Source of the DNA: Thermoanaerobaculia bacterium
GTDB lineage: Bacteria; Acidobacteriota; Thermoanaerobaculia; Multivoradales; JAHEKO01
Length of the DNA: 59,446 nucleotides
Assembly (NCBI GenBank): GCA_947259925.1
Contig: CAMYOG010000056.1
Location: 1 to 59,446 of the forward strand
Direction: 5' to 3'
Shown: one piece after another, positions 27,605 to 35,632 of the stretch
Layout: every line of letters starts with the position of its first letter
Position numbering within the stretch: position 1 is the first letter of the stretch
Position numbers and translations under genes: made by a program
The notes under the pieces: model-generated
Databases searched by the model: none
What the model saw: only the letters and a program-made list of their open reading frames with translations
What the model was told of the DNA's origin: nothing

Positions 27605-28117
27605 GTGAGCGAAGCGACCAGCCACCACCGGGGTGCCGCCAAAGGCATGGCCGCGGTCTGCGGCGTGTTGACGGTCAGCGATAGTCGTACGCCCGAGACC
27701 GACAGCGGCGGCGACCTGATCGTCGCGACGCTCGAGGCCGCCGGGCACGAGATCCACGCGCGCGAGCTGGTGAAGGACGAGCCGTCCGAGATCGGGCGCC
27801 TGCTCGGTGAGTGGTTCCGTGCGCCCGAGGTCGAGGTGGTTCTGACCACCGGCGGCACCGGCATCGCGCGTCGTGACGGCACGGTCGAGGTGGTCGAGCG
27901 CTTCCTGGACAAGCGGCTCGACGGCTTCGGCGAGCTCTTCCGGATGCTCAGCTGGGAAGAAATCGGCTCGGCCGCGATGCTCAGCCGTGCGGTAGCCGGC
28001 ATCGCCTACGACACGCTGGTCTTCGCCCTCCCCGGATCGAAGGCGGCGGTCCGCCTGGCGCTCGAGAAGCTGATCGTGCCGGAGCTCCCCCATCTTCTGT
28101 TCGAGCGCCGCCGCTGA
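27605..28117 (+). CDS. moaB: MoaB/MogA family molybdenum cofactor biosynthesis protein
   Basis: The 170-residue product shows the MoaB/Mog pattern over its full length: GVLTVSDSRTPETDSGGDLI, VVLTTGGTGIARRDGTVEVVERFLDKRLDGFGELFRMLSWEEIGSAAMLSRAVAG and LVFALPGSKAAVRLALEKLI. The TTGGTG loop and the PGS motif bind molybdopterin. The family adenylates molybdopterin before metal insertion (Mog) or has a related, less clear role (MoaB). The motif GFGEVFRMLSWEEIG is closer to MoaB. Start is GTG 27605 or ATG 27647; the conserved region begins only after the second. It diverges from the M28 operon with a 55-bp shared promoter region. No other molybdopterin gene is adjacent. Confidence 0.9.
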   Translation: MSEATSHHRGAAKGMAAVCGVLTVSDSRTPETDSGGDLIVATLEAAGHEIHARELVKDEPSEIGRLLGEWFRAPEVEVVLTTGGTGIARRDGTVEVVERFLDKRLDGFGELFRMLSWEEIGSAAMLSRAVAGIAYDTLVFALPGSKAAVRLALEKLIVPELPHLLFERRR

Positions 28118-28241
28118 TCGTTGCCGGTTGGGCTTCGCGCCGGTAGACTTTCCGCCTCTGGCTAACCGATCGCTCCCCGGAGACCCGACGGGGGACGCGA
28201 TCGTCACGAGCGGCAGCCCAGGCTCCCGGCGGTAGGCCGAC

Positions 28242-29183
28242 ATGAACTCCGAAGCCGCGAAAATCCCGCTGATCATCCTCGGTGGCAGCGCCAAGAAGGC
28301 GGAGACGATCGCGGATGCGGACTCGCACCGGCTCTACGGCCCGAAGGGCCTCAAGATCCAGCTCGCCGGCCGGCCGCTGATCGACGTCATCGTCGAGCGC
28401 TTCCGGCAGTGCGGCGCGTTCGATCCGATCTTCATCGCCGGTCCCGCCAATCGCTACGGACCAGAGCGCGGTCCGGCGATGGTCATCGACACCGATGCCG
28501 ACTTCGGTCGCAACATCCGGGCGGCGCTCGAATCGGTGGTTGCGCGGCTCTCACCGGGCGCCGCGATGTTCAGCACCTGTGACGTGATCCCGGAGCTGGA
28601 CGAGCTCCAGGCGCTGGTCGACGACTACCGGAGCCACGCACCGCTCGACTTCTGGTTTCCGCTGATCCGGGTGCCCGAGGATCGCTCTCTGCTCGGAGCG
28701 TCGGCACATAAGCGTCAGTACCGGGTCGTGCCGGACGGCGAGACCGAGCCGGTGTCGATCCTGCCCAGTCATCTGTGCATGGTCGATCCGAGCGCACTCC
28801 GGCTCACCTTGATCTACAAGTCGTTCCAGCTCGCCTACCGCAGCCGGACGCGGCCGGTCTTCACCCGTTTCGTCTACATCCTGAGCGGCGTCCTGCTCTT
28901 CCTGATAAAGCGAGATCTGTCGAACCTCTTCCGGCTCCGGCCGCCCCTGCTGACGCCGATCGTCCTCTTCAACGCCGCCCTGCTCTCACACCGCCTCGGC
29001 CGGGGATTGATCACCCAGCGCCAGGTCGAGACCCATCTGCATCAGATCTTCGGTAATGAGCCCCACCGGCGGAAGTACCGCGACCGCACCGGCCGGGTGC
29101 CGATCCTGAACGGACTCTCCCTCGCCCGTGACATCGACACGGTCGAGGAGGCGCAAGACCTGGCGCTCGAGATCCAGAAATAG
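28242..29183 (+). CDS. NTP transferase-like (MobA/GlmU-fold) protein
   Basis: A 313-residue protein whose N-terminal part has nucleotidyltransferase character: IPLIILGGSAKKA, then RLYGPKGLKIQLAGRPLIDVIVERFRQCGAFDPIFIAG, and a STCDVIPE segment that fits the metal-binding Asp of the fold. The usual GxGTR loop is altered (GGSAKKA), so the substrate or activity may differ from classical sugar-nucleotide or molybdopterin enzymes. Residues about 200-240 (FVYILSGVLLFLIKRDLSNLFRL) are hydrophobic and may associate with membrane. It follows moaB by 124 bp, which could suggest a cofactor role, but that is weak. No clear ribosome binding site precedes the ATG. Its TAG stop lies in the first bases of a REP-like palindrome. 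Confidence 0.7.
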   Translation: MNSEAAKIPLIILGGSAKKAETIADADSHRLYGPKGLKIQLAGRPLIDVIVERFRQCGAFDPIFIAGPANRYGPERGPAMVIDTDADFGRNIRAALESVVARLSPGAAMFSTCDVIPELDELQALVDDYRSHAPLDFWFPLIRVPEDRSLLGASAHKRQYRVVPDGETEPVSILPSHLCMVDPSALRLTLIYKSFQLAYRSRTRPVFTRFVYILSGVLLFLIKRDLSNLFRLRPPLLTPIVLFNAALLSHRLGRGLITQRQVETHLHQIFGNEPHRRKYRDRTGRVPILNGLSLARDIDTVEEAQDLALEIQK

Positions 29184-29256
29184 CGGGGACACAATCCTCA
29201 TTTCTCTCCGCGGGAATCGCGGGAGAGGACGGGGAATGAGGATTGTGTCCCCGCTA
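29181..29256. repeat. GGGGACACAAT-type palindrome, copy B (22-bp perfect arms)
   Basis: Arms at 29181-29202 and 29235-29256 are exact reverse complements. The element sits exactly between two convergent genes, and its outermost TAG (29181-29183) and CTA (29254-29256) are the stop codons of both. The inside forms a second GC-rich stem (CTCCGCG/CGCGGGAG type). This is the best-conserved of the three copies and may also work as a bidirectional terminator. Confidence 0.85.
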
Positions 29257-29655
29257 CTGGAAGTCGAGCTCGGTATCGGGCGGTAGAGGCTCGAGCGCGA
29301 TCACGTGCGCCCGGTCGTCGGCGCTCCAGTCGACCTCGAGCTCGAAGGCAATGCGATCGCCGACCGCGAGCGAACTGATGTCGACTCCGTCGGCCACCGA
29401 GAAGCGCATCGTCATCGCGTCCATCGGCTCGGGCTCGCCGGTGATGCCGATGAACCCCTCGATCGCCTCGTGGCGAATGCTGATCCAATCGCCCGGCCGA
29501 TCCGCGGCCGGCAGGCTCGCGACCTCGCCGCGCACGCTGTAGACCTTGACCGGCGGCCACTGGTCGATCGGCTCGGGTGCGCAGCCGACCGCCAGTAGCG
29601 TGACTGCCAGGAGCGCGAGCCCCAGGCGCATCTGGGGAGGGAGCGGTCCGCCCAT
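29254..29655 (-). CDS. CusF-like copper-binding lipoprotein
   Basis: A 133-residue protein with a lipoprotein signal (LGLALLAVTLLAVGC). The mature part follows the CusF-type beta-barrel pattern: YSVRGEVASLP, WISIRHEAIEGF, MDAMTMRFSVADGVDISSLAVGDRIAFELEVD. The conserved His (RHEAI) and the MTM pair would bind Cu(I); E. coli CusF uses a His, a Trp and two Met. Here the Trp is not in the expected place, so binding strength is open. The likely role is periplasmic copper handling. It follows the dienelactone hydrolase by three bases, so they form one transcript. The ATG at 29655 is given; ATG 29631 would place the lipobox more typically and is equally possible. Confidence 0.78.
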   Translation of the reverse strand: MGGPLPPQMRLGLALLAVTLLAVGCAPEPIDQWPPVKVYSVRGEVASLPAADRPGDWISIRHEAIEGFIGITGEPEPMDAMTMRFSVADGVDISSLAVGDRIAFELEVDWSADDRAHVIALEPLPPDTELDFQ

Positions 29656-29658
29656 CGG

Positions 29659-30504
29659 CTACTCGCGCAGATGCTCGGCGAAGAACGCCAGGGTCCTCTC
29701 CCAGGCATCGCCGGCGGCCGCTTCGTTGTAACGGGTCCCCGACGGGTTGGCGAAGGCGTGGTCGGCGTCCGGGTAGATGTGAACGTCCACGGCCTTGTTC
29801 AGCTCCAGCATTGTCGACTCGAACGCCCGCACGCTGTCGGCCGGGATACCCCGGTCGTTCTCGCCGAACAGACCGAGGACCGGGGCCCTGATCGGCGCCA
29901 GATCGTCCGCTTCGGTCAGCACGCGGCCGTAGTAGATGACCGCGGCGTCCAGCTTGTCGCCGAGCAAGATCGCCGTCCGCAGTGACCAGCCGCCGCCGAA
30001 GCACCAGCCGATGGCGCCCACACTCGTGGCGCCCTCGGCGATCAGGTAGCCGTGTGCCTGACGGAGGTTCTCCTCCAGGCGCTCGGTGCGCTCCATCGAG
30101 GCGCGCATCAGCCGCGTCGCTCCGTCGCGATCGGTCGCCACCTCGCCCTCGTACAGGTCGACGGCGAGTGCCAGGTAGCCCTCGCCGGCGAGGCGATCGG
30201 CCATCGATCGGATGTTGTCGTTGAGGCCCCACCACTCCTGGATGACGATCACCCCGGGGAAGGGGCCTTCCCCGGCGGGTCGAACGAGGTAGCCTCGGAT
30301 TCTGGTATCGGCGATTCGCGCGTAGGTAACCTCGGTGCCCGAGACCTCGACCGCCGGCTCGATCTGCGCGGCCGGGCTGGCGACCGGAGTGTCATCGGCA
30401 TGCTCTCGACCCATGCGCTCCACCAGATCTTCCTGGGCACGAGCTAGAGCCGGAGCGGCCACGAGCAGGGTGATGACGAGGACGGATCGCGGGAATATGT
30501 TCAC
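29659..30504 (-). CDS. Dienelactone hydrolase family protein, secreted
   Basis: GTG 30504 with GGAGG 11 bases upstream gives 281 residues and a signal peptide (FPRSVLVITLLVAAPALARA). The alpha/beta-hydrolase has the dienelactone hydrolase features: GVIVIQEWWGLNDNIRSMADRLAGEGYLALAVDLY, nucleophile loop GAIGWCFGGGW (Cys rather than Ser), acid in GLFGENDRGIP, and His in YPDADHAFANP. Classical members open dienelactone rings in chlorocatechol breakdown in the cytoplasm. A secreted version with a roughly 60-residue N-terminal extension is a common variant whose substrate is unknown. Cotranscribed with the CusF-like lipoprotein. It diverges from the DUF885 gene over a 155-bp gap that contains a strong AGGCGGA/TCCGCCT hairpin near 30598-30615. 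Confidence 0.87.
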   Translation of the reverse strand: MNIFPRSVLVITLLVAAPALARAQEDLVERMGREHADDTPVASPAAQIEPAVEVSGTEVTYARIADTRIRGYLVRPAGEGPFPGVIVIQEWWGLNDNIRSMADRLAGEGYLALAVDLYEGEVATDRDGATRLMRASMERTERLEENLRQAHGYLIAEGATSVGAIGWCFGGGWSLRTAILLGDKLDAAVIYYGRVLTEADDLAPIRAPVLGLFGENDRGIPADSVRAFESTMLELNKAVDVHIYPDADHAFANPSGTRYNEAAAGDAWERTLAFFAEHLRE

Positions 30505-30659
30505 TGTTTGCGCAACCTCCGAGGACGGATAGACTGGCTCTTCGGGCCGACCACAATACCACTTGGAACATTGCGGGTCCGACCCCGTACTACAGGCAGG
30601 CGGACGAGTCCGCCTACCAGGAACCAATCACATCCAGCTGGAAGAACCAGGAGGACCGC

Positions 30660-32525
30660 ATGAGGAAAACGGCTGTCTACGGCCTGGCCTTGGTGCTGTG
30701 CGCGAGCGTCGCCATCGCCGGGACCGATAGCTACGAGAGCAAGCGCGCGAGCATTTTCGAGCGCTTGGACGCGCTCGAAGCGAACGAGGAGGGCAAGAGC
30801 GCCAGCGAGCGCCTGCAGGCGTTCATCGATCTGTTCTTCGAATACCAGATGAACGAATTCCCGACCTTCGCGACCTTCATCGGCATCCCCGGTGATCACC
30901 ACCGCTGGGCCGACAACTCGCTCGAAGCATCGGCGCGCCGCGACCAGGACGAGGTCCGCGGACTCGAAGCGTTCAAGACGATCCCGCGTGAGGAGCTCGA
31001 GGGCGTCGACCGACTGAACTACGACCTGATCATCGAGCGGATGACGGACGGCGTGAAGGGCCAGGAGTTCCACGGCGAGTATCTGGTGGTCACCCAGATG
31101 AGTGGCGTCCAGCAGAACGTGGCGCGCACGCTGGCGATGATGCCGGGTCGGACGGCAGCCGACTACGAGAACATCCTCGGCCGCCTGAAGGGCGTCCCGT
31201 ACCTGGTCGACAACGTCTTGATCCGGCTCGAGAAGGGGCTGGAGATGGGCGTCACGCCCCCCAAGGTGACCCTGCGCGATGTCCCCCAGCAGGTCAAGAA
31301 CCAGCTGGTGGCCGATCCGATGACCAGCCCGATGCTGCGCGCGTTCACCAACTTCCCGGAGTCAATCCCGGCCGAGGAGCAGGAGCGGCTGAAGAACGCG
31401 GCGGCGACCGTCTACGGCGAGCAGATCGTGCCGGCCTTCCAGAAGCTGCACGACTATCTGGTCGAGACCTACATCCCCGGTGCACGCGAGACGATCGGGA
31501 TGTCCGACCTGCCCGACGGCAAGGAGTGGTACGCGTACAACGCCAGCCAATTCACCACCACCGACCTGACACCGCAGGAGATCCACGAGATCGGGCTGCG
31601 TGAGGTTGCCCGCATTCGGGCCGAGATGGAGGCGGTGATCGAGCAGGTCGAGTTCGAGGGCACCTTCGAGGAGTTCTTCGACTACCTGCGCAGCGATCCC
31701 CAGTTCTTCTTCGACAAGGAGGAAGACCTGCTCGCCACCTACCGCGACATCTCGAAGCGCGCCGACAACGAGCTGGTCAGGCTCTTCGGCCACCTGCCGC
31801 GTCTGCCGTATGGAGTCGTACCGGTTCCCGAGTACGCCGAGAAATCGCAGACCACCGCCTACTACGAGCCCGGCTCGCTCGAGGCGGGCCGCTCGGGTAA
31901 GTTCTTCGCCAACACCTACGACCTCGGCAGCCGTCCGAAGTGGGAGATGGAAGCGTTGACTCTGCACGAGGCGGTTCCGGGTCACCACCTGCAGATCGCC
32001 ATTCAGCAGGAGCTCGAGGACCTGCCCTGGTTCCGGCGCTTCGGCGGCTACGGCGCCTTCACCGAGGGCTGGGGCCTCTACTCCGAGAGCCTCGGTGAGG
32101 AGATGGGCTTCTACGAGGACCCGTACGCGAAGTTCGGTCAGCTCACCTACGAGATGTGGCGTGCGATCCGCCTGGTGGTCGACACCGGCATGCACTATCT
32201 CGGCTGGAGCCGCGAGCAGGCGATCGACTTCTTCAAGGAGAACGCCGGCAAGGCCGAGCACGACATCGTCGTCGAGGTCGATCGCTACATCGTCTGGCCG
32301 GGCCAGGCGCTCGGGTACAAGATCGGCGAGCTCAAGATCAAGGAGCTGCGCGGGATGGCGGAGGCCGAGCTCGGCGAGGGCTTCGATATCCGCGCCTTCC
32401 ACGACGAGGTTCTGGGCAGTGGCGCGGTGCCCCTGCGGGTGTTGGAGACCAACATCCGCGAGTGGGTGGACGCCGAGCGCAGCGCCTCGTCCGGGGGCGA
32501 GATGGCGTCGACGCCCGGAAGCTAG
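30660..32525 (+). CDS. DUF885 family metalloprotein, secreted
   Basis: AGGAGG directly precedes the ATG. The 621-residue product has a short signal peptide (VYGLALVLCASVAIAG) and the full DUF885 body: EFPTFATFIGIPGDHHRW near the N-terminus, ARTLAMMPGRTAADYENILGRLKGVP, and the key LTLHEAVPGHHLQIAIQQEL segment around residues 435-455. A second conserved block, YGAFTEGWGLYSESLGEEMG, lies 30 residues on. The HExxxGHH plus downstream EGW/E pattern suggests a zinc peptidase-like site; the family is widespread in secreted proteomes but has no settled substrate. It is followed by a strong terminator, so it is probably monocistronic. Confidence 0.92.
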   Translation: MRKTAVYGLALVLCASVAIAGTDSYESKRASIFERLDALEANEEGKSASERLQAFIDLFFEYQMNEFPTFATFIGIPGDHHRWADNSLEASARRDQDEVRGLEAFKTIPREELEGVDRLNYDLIIERMTDGVKGQEFHGEYLVVTQMSGVQQNVARTLAMMPGRTAADYENILGRLKGVPYLVDNVLIRLEKGLEMGVTPPKVTLRDVPQQVKNQLVADPMTSPMLRAFTNFPESIPAEEQERLKNAAATVYGEQIVPAFQKLHDYLVETYIPGARETIGMSDLPDGKEWYAYNASQFTTTDLTPQEIHEIGLREVARIRAEMEAVIEQVEFEGTFEEFFDYLRSDPQFFFDKEEDLLATYRDISKRADNELVRLFGHLPRLPYGVVPVPEYAEKSQTTAYYEPGSLEAGRSGKFFANTYDLGSRPKWEMEALTLHEAVPGHHLQIAIQQELEDLPWFRRFGGYGAFTEGWGLYSESLGEEMGFYEDPYAKFGQLTYEMWRAIRLVVDTGMHYLGWSREQAIDFFKENAGKAEHDIVVEVDRYIVWPGQALGYKIGELKIKELRGMAEAELGEGFDIRAFHDEVLGSGAVPLRVLETNIREWVDAERSASSGGEMASTPGS

Positions 32526-32550
32526 CACCGGCGGTCTCGCCGACGCTTGG

Positions 32551-32576
32551 GGGCGGGCCTTGGGCCCGCCCTTTTT
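32551..32576 (+). terminator. Intrinsic terminator after the DUF885 gene
   Basis: A perfect 9-bp stem (GGGCGGGCC at 32551-32559, TTG loop, complement to 32571) is followed by TTTTT. It lies 26 bases after the DUF885 stop and 29 bases before the next start, so the glycosyltransferase needs its own promoter or read-through. Confidence 0.93.
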
Positions 32577-32604
32577 CTTTGCCGAGGGGTACGATCGCGG
32601 TTCG

Positions 32605-33690
32605 GTGACGATCCGCATCGCCTACTTCGTCTCCCCTCACGGCTTCGGCCACGCGGCGCGCTCCGCAGCGGTCTTGAGCTCCCTCGGGGCGCGACGACCT
32701 GACATCGTTCCGCAGATCTTCAGCACCGTACCGGCCTGGTTCTGGGAGGACTCCCTGGGGACCTCGTTCGACTACCACCAGGTGCTGACCGACATCGGCC
32801 TGGTGCAGAAGAGTCCGATCGAGGAGGATCCGGCGGCCACCCTGCGCGCTCTCGAGCGGATCCGACCGCTGGCTGCCGCTGCGGCCGAGCTGTCACGGAG
32901 CCTCCAACGGCTCGAGTGCCGGCTGGCGATCTGCGACATCTCGCCGCTCGGGTTGGCGGCCGCCCGGCTGGCGGGGGTTCCGTCGATCCTGGTCGAGAGC
33001 TTTACCTGGGACTGGATCTACCGGGCCTACTTCGAAGCCGAGCCCGGACTGCGCGCCGTCGCCGAGGAGATGGCCTCGTACTTCGACGGCGCCGATCTGA
33101 GGGTCCAGTGCGAGCCGATCACCCGGCCGGTCTCCGACGCGCGGGTGGTGCCCCCGATCTGCCGTCGCGCGCGATCGACCGCCGGCGAGGTGCGGGCGCG
33201 GCTCGGCATCGACGACGAGCTGCCAATCGTCCTGATCACCATGGGCGGCACATCGTGGCCGTTCGGCTTCCTCGATCGGCTCCAGGAGGCCGGGGAGCTG
33301 CGCTTCGTGGCCTTCGCCGGCACGTCCGAGAGCGAGCGGCGAGGCAACGTCCTACTCCTGCCCGATCGCTCGCCGGTGTTCGTGCCCGACTTGATCGCAG
33401 CTGCCGATCTGGTGGTCGGCAAGCTCGGCTACAGCACCGTGACCGAGGCGTGGGCTGGCGGCACGCGATACGCGTTCGTGCCGCGGCCGTCGTTCCCGGA
33501 AGGCGAGTCGCTGGCCACGTTCGTCCGGGAGCGGCTGCCGACTCTCGAGCTCGAGCGCTCGAGATTCGTCGGGGGCGACTGGCTGGACGACATCACAGCC
33601 GTCCTCGGTCGACCGCGCCCCGACCGGCCGGAGGTGAACGGCGCCGATCGGGTCGCGGAGATCGTCGTCGCTAGACTGGAGGGTGCGTGA
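32605..33690 (+). CDS. MurG-like (GT28-type) glycosyltransferase
   Basis: GTG 32605 gives 361 residues. The N-terminal half begins IAYFVSPHGFGHAARSAAVLSSL, the GxGHxxR-like loop of GT-B enzymes related to MurG. The C-terminal half has LPIVLITMGGTSWPFGFLDRL, FVPDLIAAADLVVGKLGYSTVTEAWAGGTRYAFVPR, the nucleotide-sugar binding face with its conserved Gly/Thr/Glu. True MurG works beside peptidoglycan genes; here there are none, so this is more likely a transferase for an unknown glycoconjugate, or a related uncharacterised enzyme. The long open frame upstream (from 32095) is a shadow of DUF885. Its stop overlaps the GTG start of the deaminase (GTGA). Confidence 0.8.
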   Translation: MTIRIAYFVSPHGFGHAARSAAVLSSLGARRPDIVPQIFSTVPAWFWEDSLGTSFDYHQVLTDIGLVQKSPIEEDPAATLRALERIRPLAAAAAELSRSLQRLECRLAICDISPLGLAAARLAGVPSILVESFTWDWIYRAYFEAEPGLRAVAEEMASYFDGADLRVQCEPITRPVSDARVVPPICRRARSTAGEVRARLGIDDELPIVLITMGGTSWPFGFLDRLQEAGELRFVAFAGTSESERRGNVLLLPDRSPVFVPDLIAAADLVVGKLGYSTVTEAWAGGTRYAFVPRPSFPEGESLATFVRERLPTLELERSRFVGGDWLDDITAVLGRPRPDRPEVNGADRVAEIVVARLEGA

Positions 33691-34274
33691 GCGAGAACGA
33701 GCTGATCCTGACCATGCCGGCGTGGGCACAAGACGAGCTGTCGGCGCTGCCACGTCGCATCGAGTCGATCGAGGACCGAATGCGCACGATCATCGGTTTT
33801 TCGAGGTGGAACTTCGAGCGCCGCACCGGCGGCCCGTTCGCCGCCGGCGTCTTCGAGCGCGAGTCCGGCCGGGTGGTGGCTCTCGGGGTGAACCGCGTGG
33901 TCGCCACCGGGTGCTCCTCGGCGCATGCTGAGGTGATGGCGCTGTCGCTCGCGCAGCGAGCGCTTGGCAGCTGGGATCTGGGCGCTGCTGGGCTACCGGA
34001 TCATCAGCTGGTGGTCAACTGGCGACCGTGCGCGATGTGCTTCGGCGCGGTGCTCTGGTCGGGAGTCCGCTCGCTGGCGATCGCGGGGAGCGGCCCGGAG
34101 CTCGAGGAGCTGACCGGGTTCGACGAGGGACCCCTGCCCGCGGGCTGGGACCGGCAGCTGGAGCGGCGAGACATCGAGGTGATCGACGGAGTGCTGAGGG
34201 ACGAGGCGTGCGCGGTCTTTCGGGCCTTCGGCGAGAGCGACGCCCTGGTCTATAACGCGCGCGGCGGGTGCTAG
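33687..34274 (+). CDS. Nucleoside deaminase (cytidine/deoxycytidylate deaminase fold)
   Basis: The 195-residue product has the zinc site of the CDA fold: HAEVMAL (zinc His and catalytic Glu) near residue 75 and NWRPCAMCFGAVLWSGV (two zinc Cys in PCAMC) near 112. The spacing and the CFGAVLWSG continuation resemble guanine deaminase and TadA-like nucleoside deaminases. An extra about 30 N-terminal residues precede the fold. A GTGA overlap with the glycosyltransferase gene implies coupling. The substrate (guanine, adenosine, cytosine or tRNA) cannot be settled. Confidence 0.87.
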   Translation: MSENELILTMPAWAQDELSALPRRIESIEDRMRTIIGFSRWNFERRTGGPFAAGVFERESGRVVALGVNRVVATGCSSAHAEVMALSLAQRALGSWDLGAAGLPDHQLVVNWRPCAMCFGAVLWSGVRSLAIAGSGPELEELTGFDEGPLPAGWDRQLERRDIEVIDGVLRDEACAVFRAFGESDALVYNARGGC

Positions 34275-34348
34275 CATCGCGCGTAGGAACTTCGCTCCAG
34301 CACCGAGGACGACCGCGCGATCCCGCGATCGCGAGGAGGGCAGGCGAT

Positions 34349-34567
34349 ATGGCCAGCGGCAAGAAGAAGACTGGCGGCGCCCGGAAGTCGGCCGACGCCG
34401 AACCGAAGGAATCGCTGCGCGCGGAGCTCGAGGCGAGCATCCTCGAGACACTGCTCGTCTACCAGGAGAGCGGTGACCACGAGAAGATGCGCAGGATTCC
34501 GAAACCGGTGCGGGACTTCGTGGCGCTCGAGCTCGGGCTGCTCTGCTCGGCGATCGGCGCCCGCTAG
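34349..34567 (+). CDS. Small protein of unknown function
   Basis: A 72-residue protein with an excellent ribosome binding site (GAGGAGGG eight to fifteen bases before ATG 34349). It has a basic, Lys/Gly-rich start (ASGKKKTGGARKSADAEPK) and an amphipathic helical rest (LRAELEASILETLLVYQESGDHEKMRRIPKPVRDFVALELGLLCS). I do not recognise a family. The basic tail could bind nucleic acid, but this is speculation. It follows the deaminase by 74 bp and may share its transcript. Confidence 0.65.
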   Translation: MASGKKKTGGARKSADAEPKESLRAELEASILETLLVYQESGDHEKMRRIPKPVRDFVALELGLLCSAIGAR

Positions 34568-34835
34568 CTCCTGCCCGATCGGACGGAAGCCGCGCCCACC
34601 CAGTCAGGTATGGGACCGTGGCCGGCTCGCTGGTATAGATGTGGTGTCCCGAGGGGGCGCGGTACTGTCGTGGACGGAGCCGCCGCCGACACCCGTTAGT
34701 CGTGGATGCAGGTCAACAGTTCGGGTGTCTGGTCATGCTCGTGGGATCGCTTGCCACCGCGGTCTGTCCACCCCTCGCCGCTGTCCACACGCCACCGGCG
34801 AGGCCGCGCCCCCCAACATTCTCTAGCCTGTCAGG
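34568..34835. other. Intergenic stretch without recognisable gene
   Basis: No frame here has protein-like composition or a plausible start. The only structure is a short CTAGCCTG-TCA-type hairpin at about 34823-34839 that overlaps the end of the degenerate gene on the minus strand. It may be decayed coding DNA, in line with the broken genes that follow. Confidence 0.5.
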
Positions 34836-35316
34836 CTAGGTGGAGTGCCAGACCTCGGTGGCGGCCGGCGCGCCGTAGATGGCGCGCGCCTCGAGGTAGT
34901 AGGAGTTCTTGGCGGGGACCAGGACCTCCAGGACCAGCAGAGCGTGTCGGGCAGCGTGGCGGTCACGCGCCGGACCCCGACATGAAGGTGATCTCCAGAT
35001 ACTCCACCCAGCCCTCGTGCGGCTGCGGCACGGAGCCGGCCTGCTGGTAGAGATTGATCGTGCACCACAACGAGTCCTTGATCGCCGCGTAGCGCACCAG
35101 GCCGTTGGTCTCGAAAGTTGAGTTCAGATAGCGGTCGCAGAGCTCGTCGAGCGCGCACGCATCGGACAGCAGGTGAGGCCGCAGCTGATCCACGGGCGCT
35201 CTTCGGTGCCGAAGTAGAACGGCGGCTCCTCGACCGGATCCGCCACGGGCAGGACGTACTGGGAGTCATGCTGGTGGGCAGCCTGTAGGACCCAGCCTAC
35301 CGCCGGAGCGCGAGCG
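34836..35316 (-). pseudogene. Frameshifted gene of unknown family (at least three shifts)
   Basis: Protein-like sequence runs along the minus strand but changes frame at least three times. The segments, in order: GWVLQAAHQHDSQYVLPVADPVEEPPF and FGTEERPW; then from about 35193 VDQLRPHLLSDACALDELCDRYLNSTFETNG through EGWVEYLEITFMSGS; then VRRVTATLPDTL; and finally LVLEVLVPAKNSYYLEARAIYG to a stop at 34836. Codon usage and composition are those of real genes, so this is either a decayed gene or a stretch with several assembly indels. I do not recognise the family. The 5' end runs into the stop of the next broken gene, so the original start is lost or unclear. Confidence 0.7.
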
Positions 35317-35326
35317 GAAAGCTCGC

Positions 35327-35622
35327 CTATCCCTGCCGTGCGAAGCGTTGGCCGATCAGGACCATCGCGGGGACGGTCAAGAGGAGCGTGCCGACCTTGA
35401 ACCAGTTCGGCTCGGCGCCCAGACCCATCGCCAGGTTGGTAGCGGTGGCGAGCACCACCAGGCCCGCGGCGACGTACGCCGCCAACCGGCCTTTGGTTCC
35501 GCCGATGACCGCCGCCAGGAAGTGCCCGGACTCGCCATGACCGGTCCGACCAGCAACATGCTGCCCAGGGCGTAGATAAGGTACCCGACGATCACTCCGG
35601 CGATGGCTCTCAAGATGGTCAT
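35327..35622 (-). pseudogene. Small membrane protein gene with one frameshift
   Basis: From ATG 35622 the product starts MTILRAIAGVIVGYLIYALGSMLLVGPVMA, a clean membrane segment. At about 35535 the frame shifts, and the continuation ESGHFLAAVIGGTKGRLAAYVAAGLVVLATATNLAMGLGAEPN, then WFKVGTLLLTVPAMVLIGQRFARQG, ends at 35327. Rejoined, it would be a protein of about 97 residues with three or four helices. A single missing base explains the break. Family not recognised. Whether the shift is real needs read-level checking. Confidence 0.75.
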
Positions 35623-35632
35623 GGCGGCTCTC

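Noticed and set aside
27550..28002. N-terminal extension of the M28 peptidase frame
   Set aside because: It lies opposite moaB, has no family similarity, and the signal peptide begins at ATG 27549.
34836..35622. Programmed ribosomal frameshifting in the broken genes
   Set aside because: Several shifts in different directions, with no slippery heptamer or stimulatory structure seen at the junctions.
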